DNA of 64,000 bases from JAJDOD01 sp039024895 (GTDB lineage: Bacteria; Pseudomonadota; Alphaproteobacteria; Rhodobacterales; Rhodobacteraceae), in NCBI GenBank assembly GCA_039024895.1, contig JBCCPJ010000011.1, forward strand, positions 37,861 through 101,860, given 5' to 3'. The notes beneath the pieces were generated by a model. That model was not told the origin of the DNA. It made no database searches and saw only the letters and a list, made by a program, of their open reading frames with translations. How positions within the stretch are numbered: the stretch's first letter is position 1; each line of letters opens with the position of its first letter. A program made the translations under genes and the position numbers. Of this stretch, positions 6,211 through 14,433 are shown in pieces.

Positions 6211-9015
6211 ATGAACGTCGTGTTGGATACATCGCCGAAAGTCTCGGACGACGTCCGGAAGACGACTTGCTACATGTGCGCCTGTCGATGCGGCATCAAT
6301 GTCCACATGAAGGATGGTAAAGTTGCCTATATCGAAGGTAATAAAGACCACCCCGTGAATCGAGGAGTGCTCTGCGCCAAAGGGTCGAGCGGCATCATGC
6401 AGCATCTGTCGCCCGCCCGTCTGCGCGCACCCTTGAAGCGTGTCGGTCCACGCGGCTCCGGTGAATTTGAGGAAATAGGCTGGGAAGAAGCGCTCGAAAC
6501 CGCCGTATCCTGGTTGAAACCCCTACGAGACACGGACCAGTCAAAGCTCGCCTTTTTCACAGGACGCGACCAATCCCAGTCGTTTACAAGTTATTGGGCG
6601 CAATCCTTCGGGACACCGAACTATGCCGCCCATGGCGGATTTTGTTCGGTCAATATGGCGGCCGCCGGGATTTACACCATGGGCGGCGCTTTTTGGGAGT
6701 TCGGACAACCGGATTGGGACCGCACAAAGCTCTTTATGATCTTTGGCGTCGCCGAGGATCACGACTCCAATCCCATAAAAATGGGTCTGGGTAAGCTGAA
6801 GGCGCGGGGCGCGAAAGTCATCGGCGTTAATCCAATCCGAACTGGCTACAACGCGATTGCAGATGAATGGGTCGGCATTACTCCCGGCACCGATGGCCTA
6901 TTCATCTTGAGTTTGGTCCATTGCCTGATGAAAGCGGGCCGCATCGATTTGGACTATCTCGCCCGCTTTACCGACGCCCCATGCTTGGTAAACGAGGACC
7001 CTGCAAGCGACGAATACGGCCTGATCCTGACAAACGAGGCCGGCAAAAAGCTCGTGATCGACCGCCGCACCGGTAAGCCCGAGGCATATGATACGCCGGG
7101 GGTCGAACCAGATCTGTCGGGCAGTTACCGTTTTGCCGGCACAACGCACCGGCCGGTTCTGCATCATATGGCTGAGAAGTATCTAAGCCCGGAATTCGCC
7201 CCCGAAACCGTCGCAGAAAAGACCGGCATTTCCGCAGACCGTATCCGCGCCATCGCAGCCGAGCTATCAAGGGTTGCTTTCGACGAGGCGATTGAATTGG
7301 ATCGCGAGTGGACCGACTTCCGCGGCGATAAACATGCCAAGATGATTGGTCGACCGGTCGCATTCCATGCGATGCGCGGGATCAGCGCGCACTCAAACGG
7401 CTTTCAGACCTGTCGCGCGCTCCATCTTTTGCAGATCATCCTGGGCAGCGTCGAAGTGCCGGGCGGTTTTCGCTTTAAGCCCCCCTATCCAAAGGCGGCG
7501 ACAATCCACCCGAAGCCGCACGGGAAGGTTACGCCGGGAAAACCACTCGATGGCCCACATCTGGGCTTTACCCATGGTCCCGATGATCTTTTGATGCACC
7601 AAGACGGCACGCCGAAGCGTATCGACAAGGCGTTTAGCTGGGAAAACCCGATGAGCAGTCATGGGTTGATGCATATGCTGATCTCAAACGCGCATGCGGG
7701 CGATCCGTATAAGATCGACACGATGATGCTCTACATGGCGAATATGTCATGGAACTCGTCGATGAATACGTCCGGCGTCATGAAGATGCTGACCGATACC
7801 GACGAAAACGGCGATTATGTCATCCCCCGCATTATATACTCAGATGCCTATTCTTCGGAGATGGTTGCCTATGCTGACCTGATCCTGCCCGATACGACAT
7901 ACTTGGAACGCCACGATTGTATCAGCCTGCTTGATCGTCCGATCTGCGAAGCCGAAGCAGCCGCGGATGCCATCCGCTGGCCCGTGGTCGAACCGGACCG
8001 GGATGTGCGCGGATTTCAATCGGTGCTGTGTGATCTTGGGGGACGTCTGGGCCTCCCCGGTTTTACCAACGAGGACGGATCGACCAAATACAAGGACTAC
8101 GCGGACTACATCCAGAACCACGAGCGCAAACCCGGTATCGGGCCGCTTGCGGGTTGGCGGGGCAACGGAGAAGAGCACGGACGCGGCGGTGCGAACCCAA
8201 ACCAAATCGAGAAATACATCGAAAACGGCAGCTTCTGGATCAAGCACATCCCGGAAGAAGCCGAATTCTACAAGCCATGGAACAGCGCCTATCAAGATTG
8301 GGCGGTGGAGCTTGGCCTATTTGATGCGCCATCACCATATCTCTTCACGCTCTGGTGCGAACCCCTACGGCGGTTCCAACTTGCCGCAGAAGGGAAGCAC
8401 CGCCTGTCTCCGCCTGACTATCTTAAAGCGCGTTATGCGGAAACGATGGACCCGCTTCCGGTTTGGTACCCACCTTTTTCGGAAGCGGATGACGGCTTTG
8501 ACGTACACGCTCTCACACAGCGCCCTATGGCAATGTACCATTCGTGGGGCTCTCAAAATGCGTGGCTTCGTCAAATTCACGGGCGAAACCCGCTCTATGT
8601 GCCGACAAAAATCTGGGAGGCAAACAACTTTGCTGAGGGAGACTGGGCAAGGGTCACATCTCCCCATGGCGAAATTACCGTGCCCGTCGCGCACATGGCT
8701 GCCTTGAACGAAAACACCGTGTGGACCTGGAATGCCATTGGCAAACGCAAGGGCGCTTGGGCTCTGGAGAAGGATGCGCCAGAGGTTACTAAGGGTTTCC
8801 TGTTGAACCACATCATCCACGAATTGCTCCCTGCGAGAGGTGATGGCTTGCGTTGGGCCAATTCGGACCCAGTGACCGGTCAGGCCGCATGGTTCGACCT
8901 GCGCGTGAAAATTGAGAAAACCACAGCATCCGCCGAAGCACAGCCCGCACATCCAGCGCAGAAAAGTCCGGTTGGTGGCGCACCGAGCATTGTAAAACAG
9001 AAGCTCGGTACATGA
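6211..9015 (+). CDS. soeA: Sulfite dehydrogenase (quinone) molybdopterin subunit SoeA
   Basis: A 934-residue DMSO-reductase-family molybdoenzyme. The N-terminal 4Fe-4S site has Cys20, Cys23, Cys27 and Cys55 (in CAKGSS); the bis-MGD fold follows. There is no Tat signal, so the enzyme should face the cytoplasm. That feature, together with the following four-cluster ferredoxin and DmsC-type anchor, matches SoeABC of Roseobacters and purple sulfur bacteria, which oxidises sulfite (for example from taurine or DMSP metabolism) to sulfate and passes electrons to quinone. Another cytoplasmic DMSO-reductase-type oxidoreductase cannot be excluded by reading alone. The stop overlaps a micro-ORF start (ATGA at 9012). 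Confidence 0.75.
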   Translation: MNVVLDTSPKVSDDVRKTTCYMCACRCGINVHMKDGKVAYIEGNKDHPVNRGVLCAKGSSGIMQHLSPARLRAPLKRVGPRGSGEFEEIGWEEALETAVSWLKPLRDTDQSKLAFFTGRDQSQSFTSYWAQSFGTPNYAAHGGFCSVNMAAAGIYTMGGAFWEFGQPDWDRTKLFMIFGVAEDHDSNPIKMGLGKLKARGAKVIGVNPIRTGYNAIADEWVGITPGTDGLFILSLVHCLMKAGRIDLDYLARFTDAPCLVNEDPASDEYGLILTNEAGKKLVIDRRTGKPEAYDTPGVEPDLSGSYRFAGTTHRPVLHHMAEKYLSPEFAPETVAEKTGISADRIRAIAAELSRVAFDEAIELDREWTDFRGDKHAKMIGRPVAFHAMRGISAHSNGFQTCRALHLLQIILGSVEVPGGFRFKPPYPKAATIHPKPHGKVTPGKPLDGPHLGFTHGPDDLLMHQDGTPKRIDKAFSWENPMSSHGLMHMLISNAHAGDPYKIDTMMLYMANMSWNSSMNTSGVMKMLTDTDENGDYVIPRIIYSDAYSSEMVAYADLILPDTTYLERHDCISLLDRPICEAEAAADAIRWPVVEPDRDVRGFQSVLCDLGGRLGLPGFTNEDGSTKYKDYADYIQNHERKPGIGPLAGWRGNGEEHGRGGANPNQIEKYIENGSFWIKHIPEEAEFYKPWNSAYQDWAVELGLFDAPSPYLFTLWCEPLRRFQLAAEGKHRLSPPDYLKARYAETMDPLPVWYPPFSEADDGFDVHALTQRPMAMYHSWGSQNAWLRQIHGRNPLYVPTKIWEANNFAEGDWARVTSPHGEITVPVAHMAALNENTVWTWNAIGKRKGAWALEKDAPEVTKGFLLNHIIHELLPARGDGLRWANSDPVTGQAAWFDLRVKIEKTTASAEAQPAHPAQKSPVGGAPSIVKQKLGT

Positions 9016-9122
9016 TCCTGCGCGGTTCCCAGAAAGCTATCGATGCCAGCGTCTCGACGCCTCAAGCTGCGCATGTCTTCCCTGTCGACCAAAAGGCGCG
9101 GCTTTTCGGAAGACCTGTATGA
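9012..9122 (+). CDS. Micro-ORF coupled to both soeA and soeB (36 aa)
   Basis: The ATG at 9012 overlaps the soeA stop as ATGA, and the TGA at 9120-9122 overlaps the soeB ATG (9119) in the same way. The 36-codon frame begins MILRGSQKAIDASVSTPQ and ends QKARLFGRPV. It fills the only gap in soeABC, in a different frame from soeB. Two perfect stop/start couplings are hard to get by chance, so ribosomes finishing soeA could traverse it to reach soeB. No transmembrane helix or known motif is visible. It may be a functional peptide or only a translational relay. Confidence 0.5.
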   Translation: MILRGSQKAIDASVSTPQAAHVFPVDQKARLFGRPV

Positions 9123-9868
9123 CCACGCTGCCCAAACATACCGAAAAGTCCCTTGGCCTTGTGATTGACCTCGACACCTGTGTCGGGTGCCACGCCTGTG
9201 TCACAGCCTGCAAAGGGTGGAATACGGAGAACTATGGCGCACCTCTCGCCGACAAAGATGCCTATGGCGCAAATCCAGTGGGCAGCTTCTTAAACCGGGT
9301 GCACTCCTTTGAGGTCGAGCCGGAGACCGGTCCGGCCCAACTCTTCCATATGCCAAAAAGCTGTCTGCATTGTGCCGATGCGCCTTGTGTGACGGTGTGC
9401 CCAACCGGTGCAAGTTACAAGCGTGTCGAAGACGGCATCGTTCTCGTCAACGAAAGCGATTGCATTGGGTGTGGCCTTTGCGCCTGGGCCTGTCCCTACG
9501 GCGCGCGCGAAATGGACCCGGAGGAGCAGGTCATGAAGAAATGCACCCTCTGCGTCGACCGAATTTACAACGAGAACCTGCCCGAAGAAGACCGCCAGCC
9601 CGCTTGCGTGCGGACTTGCCCGGCAGGTGCCCGCCATTTTGGCGACCTCTCAGATCCTGAAAGCGATGTCTCGAAACTTGTCGCAGCGCGGGGCGGCATT
9701 GACCTGATGCCCGAGCAAGGCACGTCTCCCGTCAACCAGTATCTCCCGCCGCGCCCACGCGACGAAGTTCCTGAGCTTGATGTTCTGTCGCATTACCTCG
9801 AACCCGTCGCTGAGGAACCAACCGGCTTTCTGGGATGGTTGGACAGAACCTTGTCCAAGGTCTCCTGA
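9119..9868 (+). CDS. soeB: Sulfite dehydrogenase iron-sulfur subunit SoeB
   Basis: A 249-residue ferredoxin-like electron-transfer subunit with four cysteine clusters: Cys21/24/27/31, Cys82/85/90/94, Cys115/118/121/125 and Cys142/145/163/167. This is the standard DmsB/PsrB/SoeB arrangement for four 4Fe-4S centres that relay electrons between the molybdopterin subunit and the membrane anchor. The C-terminal 60 residues are linker-like and acidic. No signal peptide is present, in keeping with a cytoplasmic complex. The stop TGA shares a base with the ATG of soeC. Confidence 0.85.
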   Translation: MTTLPKHTEKSLGLVIDLDTCVGCHACVTACKGWNTENYGAPLADKDAYGANPVGSFLNRVHSFEVEPETGPAQLFHMPKSCLHCADAPCVTVCPTGASYKRVEDGIVLVNESDCIGCGLCAWACPYGAREMDPEEQVMKKCTLCVDRIYNENLPEEDRQPACVRTCPAGARHFGDLSDPESDVSKLVAARGGIDLMPEQGTSPVNQYLPPRPRDEVPELDVLSHYLEPVAEEPTGFLGWLDRTLSKVS

Positions 9869-10737
9869 TGCATCCAGCACCATCGATCATATTTTTCACG
9901 ACACTGTCGGGCCTGGGTTTTGGCATGCTCACCTTCCTTGGCCTTGATTTTCCGGCACCGAGAGGTTGGGCCGCCTTTTGGCTTTTTCTGCTGGCCTACG
10001 CCCTCGCTGTTGGCGGCCTCCTGTCGTCGACCTTCCATCTGGGACATCCGGAACGAGCTTTGAAAGCGTTCACGCAGTGGCGGTCCTCCTGGCTCAGTCG
10101 GGAAGCTTGGTTCGCGGTCGCCGCGCTAGGCATCATGGGCATTTATGCGATCGGGCTTGTGTTCTTCGACACGCGACTGAACGCGCTTGGCATTCTGGGC
10201 GGCTTGCTGTCACTCGGCACTGTCTTTGCCACATCCATGATTTATACGCAGATGCGCACAGTCCCCCGGTGGAACCATTGGGGAACGCCGATCCTCTTTC
10301 TCGCCTACGCGATTGTTGGCGGCGCTCTGCTGACCGGTCGCGTCGAGTTGGCCCGCGCAATTTTGCCACTGCTTTTGCTGCTTCAGATTTTCGCCTGGGT
10401 TGATCAGACGCGTCACGAAGAAGCGGACCCTACCAACGTCGGCACCGCAACCGGCCTTGATGAGCGAGGCACGGTTCGAGCCTTCGAGGCGCCGCATACC
10501 GGCGAGAACTACTTGACCAAAGAAATGGTGTTTCGCATCGGGCGGAAACACAGTCGGGTCTTGAAAGGCGTTACCCTATTGACCGGTATGGGTCTGCCAG
10601 CGGTCCTTTTATTTCTCCCCACCAGTTTTGCGATCATCGCCTTCGCTGTTCTCCTGCATCTATTTGGAGTTCTGGTACAAAGATGGTTATTCTTTGCTGA
10701 AGCACGACATGTCGTCAGCTTTTACTATGGGCACTAG
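9868..10737 (+). CDS. soeC: Sulfite dehydrogenase membrane anchor SoeC (DmsC family)
   Basis: A 289-residue integral membrane protein with about eight hydrophobic helices, beginning MHPAPSIIFFTTLSGLGFG. The segment STFHLGHPERALKAFTQWRS is characteristic of DmsC-type anchors that bind quinone. It would anchor SoeAB on the cytoplasmic face and deliver electrons to the ubiquinone pool. The start at 9868 is fixed by the one-base overlap with the soeB stop; an upstream in-frame ATG at 9835 lies inside soeB. About 100 bases separate it from phaA. Confidence 0.8.
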   Translation: MHPAPSIIFFTTLSGLGFGMLTFLGLDFPAPRGWAAFWLFLLAYALAVGGLLSSTFHLGHPERALKAFTQWRSSWLSREAWFAVAALGIMGIYAIGLVFFDTRLNALGILGGLLSLGTVFATSMIYTQMRTVPRWNHWGTPILFLAYAIVGGALLTGRVELARAILPLLLLLQIFAWVDQTRHEEADPTNVGTATGLDERGTVRAFEAPHTGENYLTKEMVFRIGRKHSRVLKGVTLLTGMGLPAVLLFLPTSFAIIAFAVLLHLFGVLVQRWLFFAEARHVVSFYYGH

Positions 10738-10836
10738 CCGCATAGCGGGTATTCTAACATCGACAGTTCCACTTTTGCTGCACATGCATTATGGATGCTG
10801 CAACGCAGAATATCTGCTCCTGAGGAGGAAGCCCGA

Positions 10837-12009
10837 ATGACAAATGTCGTGATCGCATCTGCTGCCCGCACCGCGGTTGGCAGCTTTAGCGGTAGTTTCG
10901 CAAATACCCCCGCCCATGACCTTGGCGCGACCATGCTTGAAGCGCTGGTCGAGCGCGCCGGTGTAGACAAGGCGGATGTGTCCGAGACAATCCTTGGCCA
11001 GGTGCTCACTGCAGCCCAGGGCCAAAACCCTGCTCGCCAAGCACATATCAATGCCGGGCTGCCGATTGAAAGTGCCGCCTGGGGTATCAATCAGGTTTGT
11101 GGCTCCGGGCTTCGTGCCGTCGCCCTTGGCGCACAACATATTCAGCTCGGGGACGCATCGATTGTTGCCGCCGGCGGCCAAGAGAACATGTCCATGAGCC
11201 CGCACGCGCAAGCAATCCGCGTGGGCCAAAAAATGGGCGATCTCAAGCTAATCGACACGATGATCAAGGATGGCCTTTGGGATGCCTTTAACGGCTACCA
11301 CATGGGTCAGACAGCGGAGAACGTCGCGGACAAATGGCAAATCAGCCGCGACCAGCAGGACGAATTTGCGCTGGCTTCGCAAAACAAAGCTGAAGCGGCT
11401 CAGAACGCCGGGAAGTTCGACGACGAAATCACGGCCTTCACTGTAAAAACGCGTAAGGGCGATATCGTGGTTGATAAGGACGAGTACATCCGCCACGGCG
11501 CAACCATCGAAAACATGCAGAAACTTCGCCCAGCTTTCGCCAAGGAAGGCTCTGTCACCGCAGGTAACGCCTCCGGGATCAACGATGGTGCCGCCGGCGT
11601 CTTGCTCATGAGTGCGGAAGAAGCGGAAAAGCGCGGCATCGAACCAATGGGCCGGATCGCATCTTATGCGACGGCTGGTCTTGATCCCTCGATCATGGGT
11701 GTGGGCCCAATCCACGCCTCCCGCAAGGCACTGGAAAAAGCGGGTTGGTCCGTTTCGGATCTGGATCTTGTTGAAGCCAATGAAGCTTTCGCGGCACAGG
11801 CCTGCGCCGTAAATAAAGATATGGGCTGGGACCCTGAGATTGTGAACGTGAACGGCGGCGCAATTGCAATCGGTCACCCGATTGGCGCATCCGGCGCACG
11901 CGTCCTGAACACGCTTCTGTTCGAGATGACACGCCGGGACGCCAAGAAAGGTCTTGCGACGCTTTGTATCGGCGGCGGCATGGGCGTGGCGCTCTGCGTC
12001 GAGCGATAA
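10837..12009 (+). CDS. phaA: Acetyl-CoA C-acetyltransferase (beta-ketothiolase)
   Basis: A 390-residue thiolase, the usual length for PhaA/AtoB. The acyl-enzyme cysteine is Cys88 in NQVCGSGLRAV; the catalytic His lies in GGAIAIGHPIGASGAR and the second Cys in ATLCIGGGMGVAL. It condenses two acetyl-CoA to acetoacetyl-CoA, the first step of polyhydroxybutyrate synthesis (reversible for ketone/ethylmalonyl-CoA metabolism). The ATG at 10837 follows GAGGAGGAAG and gives the family N-terminus MTNVVIASAARTAVG; the longer start at 10795 is not supported. phaB follows after 123 bases containing a repeat element. Confidence 0.93.
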   Translation: MTNVVIASAARTAVGSFSGSFANTPAHDLGATMLEALVERAGVDKADVSETILGQVLTAAQGQNPARQAHINAGLPIESAAWGINQVCGSGLRAVALGAQHIQLGDASIVAAGGQENMSMSPHAQAIRVGQKMGDLKLIDTMIKDGLWDAFNGYHMGQTAENVADKWQISRDQQDEFALASQNKAEAAQNAGKFDDEITAFTVKTRKGDIVVDKDEYIRHGATIENMQKLRPAFAKEGSVTAGNASGINDGAAGVLLMSAEEAEKRGIEPMGRIASYATAGLDPSIMGVGPIHASRKALEKAGWSVSDLDLVEANEAFAAQACAVNKDMGWDPEIVNVNGGAIAIGHPIGASGARVLNTLLFEMTRRDAKKGLATLCIGGGMGVALCVER

Positions 12010-12043
12010 CGCAAAATTTCGCTGCTTTGGCAGCGGCGATCCA

Positions 12044-12083
12044 CCGGGGGGCGCCGCCCCCCGCACACCCTAGGATATCTTCG
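12044..12083 (+). repeat. Intergenic palindromic repeat, copy A
   Basis: GGGGGGC and GCCCCCC (12046-12052 and 12056-12062) form a perfect stem with a three-base loop, followed by CACACCCTAGGATATCTTC. The same layout, a G/C palindrome followed by a run of C then GAGKATNTT-like sequence, recurs at 54076 and 59038. It lies between phaA and phaB and could attenuate or stabilise the transcript. I take it as a dispersed REP-like element. Confidence 0.5.
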
Positions 12084-12132
12084 TAAGAGAGACAGTTTCC
12101 CGGGGCTACTTTACTAAATTGGAGGAATGACG

Positions 12133-12858
12133 ATGGGACGTGTGGCACTTGTAACAGGTGGCTCCCGAGGAATTGGTGAGGCTATTTCAAAGGCTCTCAA
12201 GGCGGAAGGCTATGCTGTCGCGGCAACCTATGCAGGCAATGATGAGAAAGCTGCGGCATTTAGCGAGGCGACCGGTATCAAGACCTATAAGTGGAACGTG
12301 GCCGACTATGACGCCTCCGCCGCTGGCATCAGCCAAGTCGAGGCTGATCTTGGCCCCATCGACACGGTTATCGCCAATGCAGGCATCACGCGCGACGCAC
12401 CTTTCCACAAGATGACGCCTGAAGCCTGGAACGAAGTCATCGCGACGAACCTCACAGGCGTTTTCAATACGGTACATCCAGTGTGGCCGGGCATGCGCGA
12501 GCGCAAGTTCGGGCGCGTGGTCGTCATAAGTTCAATCAACGGTCAGAAAGGCCAGTTTGGTCAAGTCAACTACGCCGCGACCAAGGCCGGTGACTTGGGC
12601 ATCGTGAAATCGCTCGCTCAAGAGGGTGCTCGGGCCGGTATAACCGCAAACGCAGTTTGCCCGGGTTACATCGGCACAGAGATGGTGCGCGCGATCCCGG
12701 AAGAGGTCCTAAACTCCAAAATCATTCCGCAGATTCCCGCTGGACGTCTTGGCGAACCGGAAGAGATTGCACGTTGTGTGACGTTCCTTTCATCGGAAGA
12801 CGCGGGCTTTATCAACGGGTCGACAATCTCGGCAAACGGCGCGCAGTTTTTCGTCTAG
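12133..12858 (+). CDS. phaB: Acetoacetyl-CoA reductase (SDR family)
   Basis: A 241-residue short-chain dehydrogenase beginning MGRVALVTGGSRGIGEA (NADPH-binding GxxxGIG). It has NAG at the end of beta-4 (IANAGITRD), the catalytic SSINGQKGQFGQVNYAATK segment with the Tyr-x3-Lys pair, and VCPGYIGTEMV. PhaB reduces acetoacetyl-CoA to (R)-3-hydroxybutyryl-CoA for PHB synthesis. The ATG at 12133 is preferred over 12127 because GGAGG (12121-12125) then has a seven-base spacing. No PHB synthase (phaC) is in the window. Confidence 0.92.
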   Translation: MGRVALVTGGSRGIGEAISKALKAEGYAVAATYAGNDEKAAAFSEATGIKTYKWNVADYDASAAGISQVEADLGPIDTVIANAGITRDAPFHKMTPEAWNEVIATNLTGVFNTVHPVWPGMRERKFGRVVVISSINGQKGQFGQVNYAATKAGDLGIVKSLAQEGARAGITANAVCPGYIGTEMVRAIPEEVLNSKIIPQIPAGRLGEPEEIARCVTFLSSEDAGFINGSTISANGAQFFV

Positions 12859-12962
12859 GACGCCTCTCAAGAGATCTGCGACGGCAATCTGCCGTGTGGC
12901 TTACGGTGGATAGCGGTTTGGATAGTTTTGGGTAACGGCAAATCCGCTTTTGGAAAGCATTA

Positions 12963-12994
12963 GGGCCGGTGCTGAACACCGGCCCTTTCCTTTT
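12963..12994 (+). terminator. Rho-independent terminator after phaB
   Basis: GGGCCGGTG (12963-12971) and CACCGGCCC (12977-12985) form a perfect nine-pair stem with a CTGAA loop, followed by TTTCCTTTT. It lies 105 bases after the phaB stop. The 366-base gap 12859-13224 holds this terminator, a minus-strand 33-codon gene and the lysR promoter region. Confidence 0.9.
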
Positions 12995-13017
12995 GTCTGC
13001 GATAAGGCTTGCAACGA

Positions 13018-13119
13018 TTATCGGAAGACACGGAATAGATTGGCAAACGCTTGAGCGCGTTCCTGATGGGCAGCGCGAAGCGCGTCACGTGTGCGGGTAT
13101 TTGCGGTAGGTTCGTACAT
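13018..13119 (-). CDS. Small basic protein, 33 aa
   Basis: A 33-codon frame reading MYEPTANTRTRDALRAAHQE and ending in ANLFRVFR. GAGG lies five bases upstream of the ATG. The second half is an amphipathic, Arg/Ala-rich helix, recalling the small DUF1127-like proteins of Rhodobacterales, although the motif is too short to assign. It is divergent from the LysR gene, with its own space for a promoter (13120-13230), and converges on the phaB terminator. I regard it as a real small gene; function unknown. Confidence 0.55.
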   Translation of the reverse strand: MYEPTANTRTRDALRAAHQERAQAFANLFRVFR

Positions 13120-13209
13120 CGGGGACCTCATTCGGGTTTGTACATCTTAATTGGCACTAATATGCGCGCTCACACTTATTGTTACAAACGAGACTTTACC
13201 CGTCTTCAG

Positions 13210-13224
13210 TTAAGCTATACTTAA
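13210..13224. promoter_or_regulatory. Candidate LysR-type operator
   Basis: TTAAG-CTATA-CTTAA is a perfect 5-bp inverted repeat with a five-base spacer, ending six bases before the ATG of the LysR regulator. It is in the right place for autoregulation and for control of the divergent small gene. The pattern is close to, but not exactly, the T-N11-A rule, so the call is tentative. Confidence 0.3.
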
Positions 13225-13230
13225 GTGATA

Positions 13231-14178
13231 ATGTCAGACCGACTTCCGCCACTTACCGCGCTTCGAGCTTTTGAAGCCGCTGCGCGTCATATGTCCTTTG
13301 CCAAGGCAGCGGAGGAATTGCACGTCACGCCAGCCGCCTTGTCCTTTCAGATAAAATCGCTTGAAGAACATCTTGGGCAACCTGTCTTCCATCGGCTCAA
13401 CCGGGCAGTCGAACTCACGGAGGCAGGGGCCCTTATGGCGCCCGGTATGCAGGACGGATTTGCCGCAATTGCAAGCGCCTGGAGCCGGGTGCGCCGGTTT
13501 TCGGATCAAAGCATACTTACGGTCACCGCCGGTCCTGCCTTCACCGCGCTATGGTTGGCACCCCGCCTCTTCAGCTTTGCGACGGAGCATCCGGAGATCG
13601 AGCTTCGGTTCTCGGCGAGCCTGAAACTGGTGGACTTTGATCGCGACGATGTTGACCTGGCGATAAGGTTTGGTCCACGACCCGATGAAAGCCTGTTTTC
13701 ACGCGCTTTGGCGGACGAGTGGGCAACACCAATGATGTCGCCAAAGCTCGGAGAAACCGTAAAATCGCCAGCAGATCTGACAACAGTGCCATTGCTTACG
13801 GATGATGTTTCTGAGGCCATTAGACCCTCTGTCGGCTGGGACGCGTGGTTGCGTGCAGCGGAGCATCCCCCAATCGAAAGTCACGGCGCCCGCTTCAACC
13901 AGGCTGATCATGCGGTAAGCGCAGCCATCGCTGGAACTGGCGCAATTATGGGTCGCGGATCGCTTACAGAGGCTGCATTGCGCGAGGGGCGCTTGATGAT
14001 GCCTTTCAAACTGTCGCTTCAAACAGCATCAAAATACCGTCTCGTGTGTCCCCACGGCGTTGAGACACGGCCTCATGTAGCGGCATTTATGGACTGGATC
14101 GACGTGCAAGCTGCTAGTTTGCGTGACCTCGCTCAAGGCAGGATCTACGCCGATCCAGCAGCGGCTAGTGGTGACTAA
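13231..14178 (+). CDS. LysR family transcriptional regulator, GcvA-like
   Basis: A 315-residue LysR regulator beginning MSDRLPPLTALRAFEAAARH, the classical GcvA-subfamily N-terminus. The winged helix-turn-helix covers about residues 8-66 (SFAKAAEELHVTPAALSFQI). The remainder is the effector-binding domain. GcvA-like paralogues in this group control amino-acid, beta-lactamase or catabolic genes; the target here is not evident and may be the divergent 33-codon gene. A GTG six bases upstream (13225) is an alternative start. The 3' end overlaps the convergent ydcH-like gene by 14 bases. Confidence 0.85.
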   Translation: MSDRLPPLTALRAFEAAARHMSFAKAAEELHVTPAALSFQIKSLEEHLGQPVFHRLNRAVELTEAGALMAPGMQDGFAAIASAWSRVRRFSDQSILTVTAGPAFTALWLAPRLFSFATEHPEIELRFSASLKLVDFDRDDVDLAIRFGPRPDESLFSRALADEWATPMMSPKLGETVKSPADLTTVPLLTDDVSEAIRPSVGWDAWLRAAEHPPIESHGARFNQADHAVSAAIAGTGAIMGRGSLTEAALREGRLMMPFKLSLQTASKYRLVCPHGVETRPHVAAFMDWIDVQAASLRDLAQGRIYADPAAASGD

Positions 14179-14332
14179 GTCGTTCGATTTCTTCTTTAAG
14201 TTTGAGTTTTTGCTTCTTGAGCGCGGTGAGCTGTAGGTCATCGAAAGATGGGCTGCGCTGTGCCTCTTCAACTTCCATGGATAGAAATTCGTGTTTTTTA
14301 CGGAGTTCCTGAAGGTGTGAACTCAAGCTCAT
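14165..14332 (-). CDS. YdcH family (DUF465) small coiled-coil protein
   Basis: A 55-residue protein, MSLSSHLQELRKKHEFLSME, followed by a Lys/Glu-rich helix ending KLKLKEEIERLSHH. The pattern of a short helix, a turn with a Pro-Ser-x-Asp, and a basic LKKQKLKLKEEI helix is that of DUF465/YdcH. CAGGAGGACG precedes the ATG. The family function is unknown. It overlaps the convergent LysR gene by 14 bases. Confidence 0.8.
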   Translation of the reverse strand: MSLSSHLQELRKKHEFLSMEVEEAQRSPSFDDLQLTALKKQKLKLKEEIERLSHH

Positions 14333-14433
14333 TGTCGTCCTCCTGTATTGGTCGGCAACGTATCGATTGCAGCATGAAAAGCGATTCGTGTCACGCTGCA
14401 CGGGCAAACTCGGCATATTGTGTTATCAGAAGA

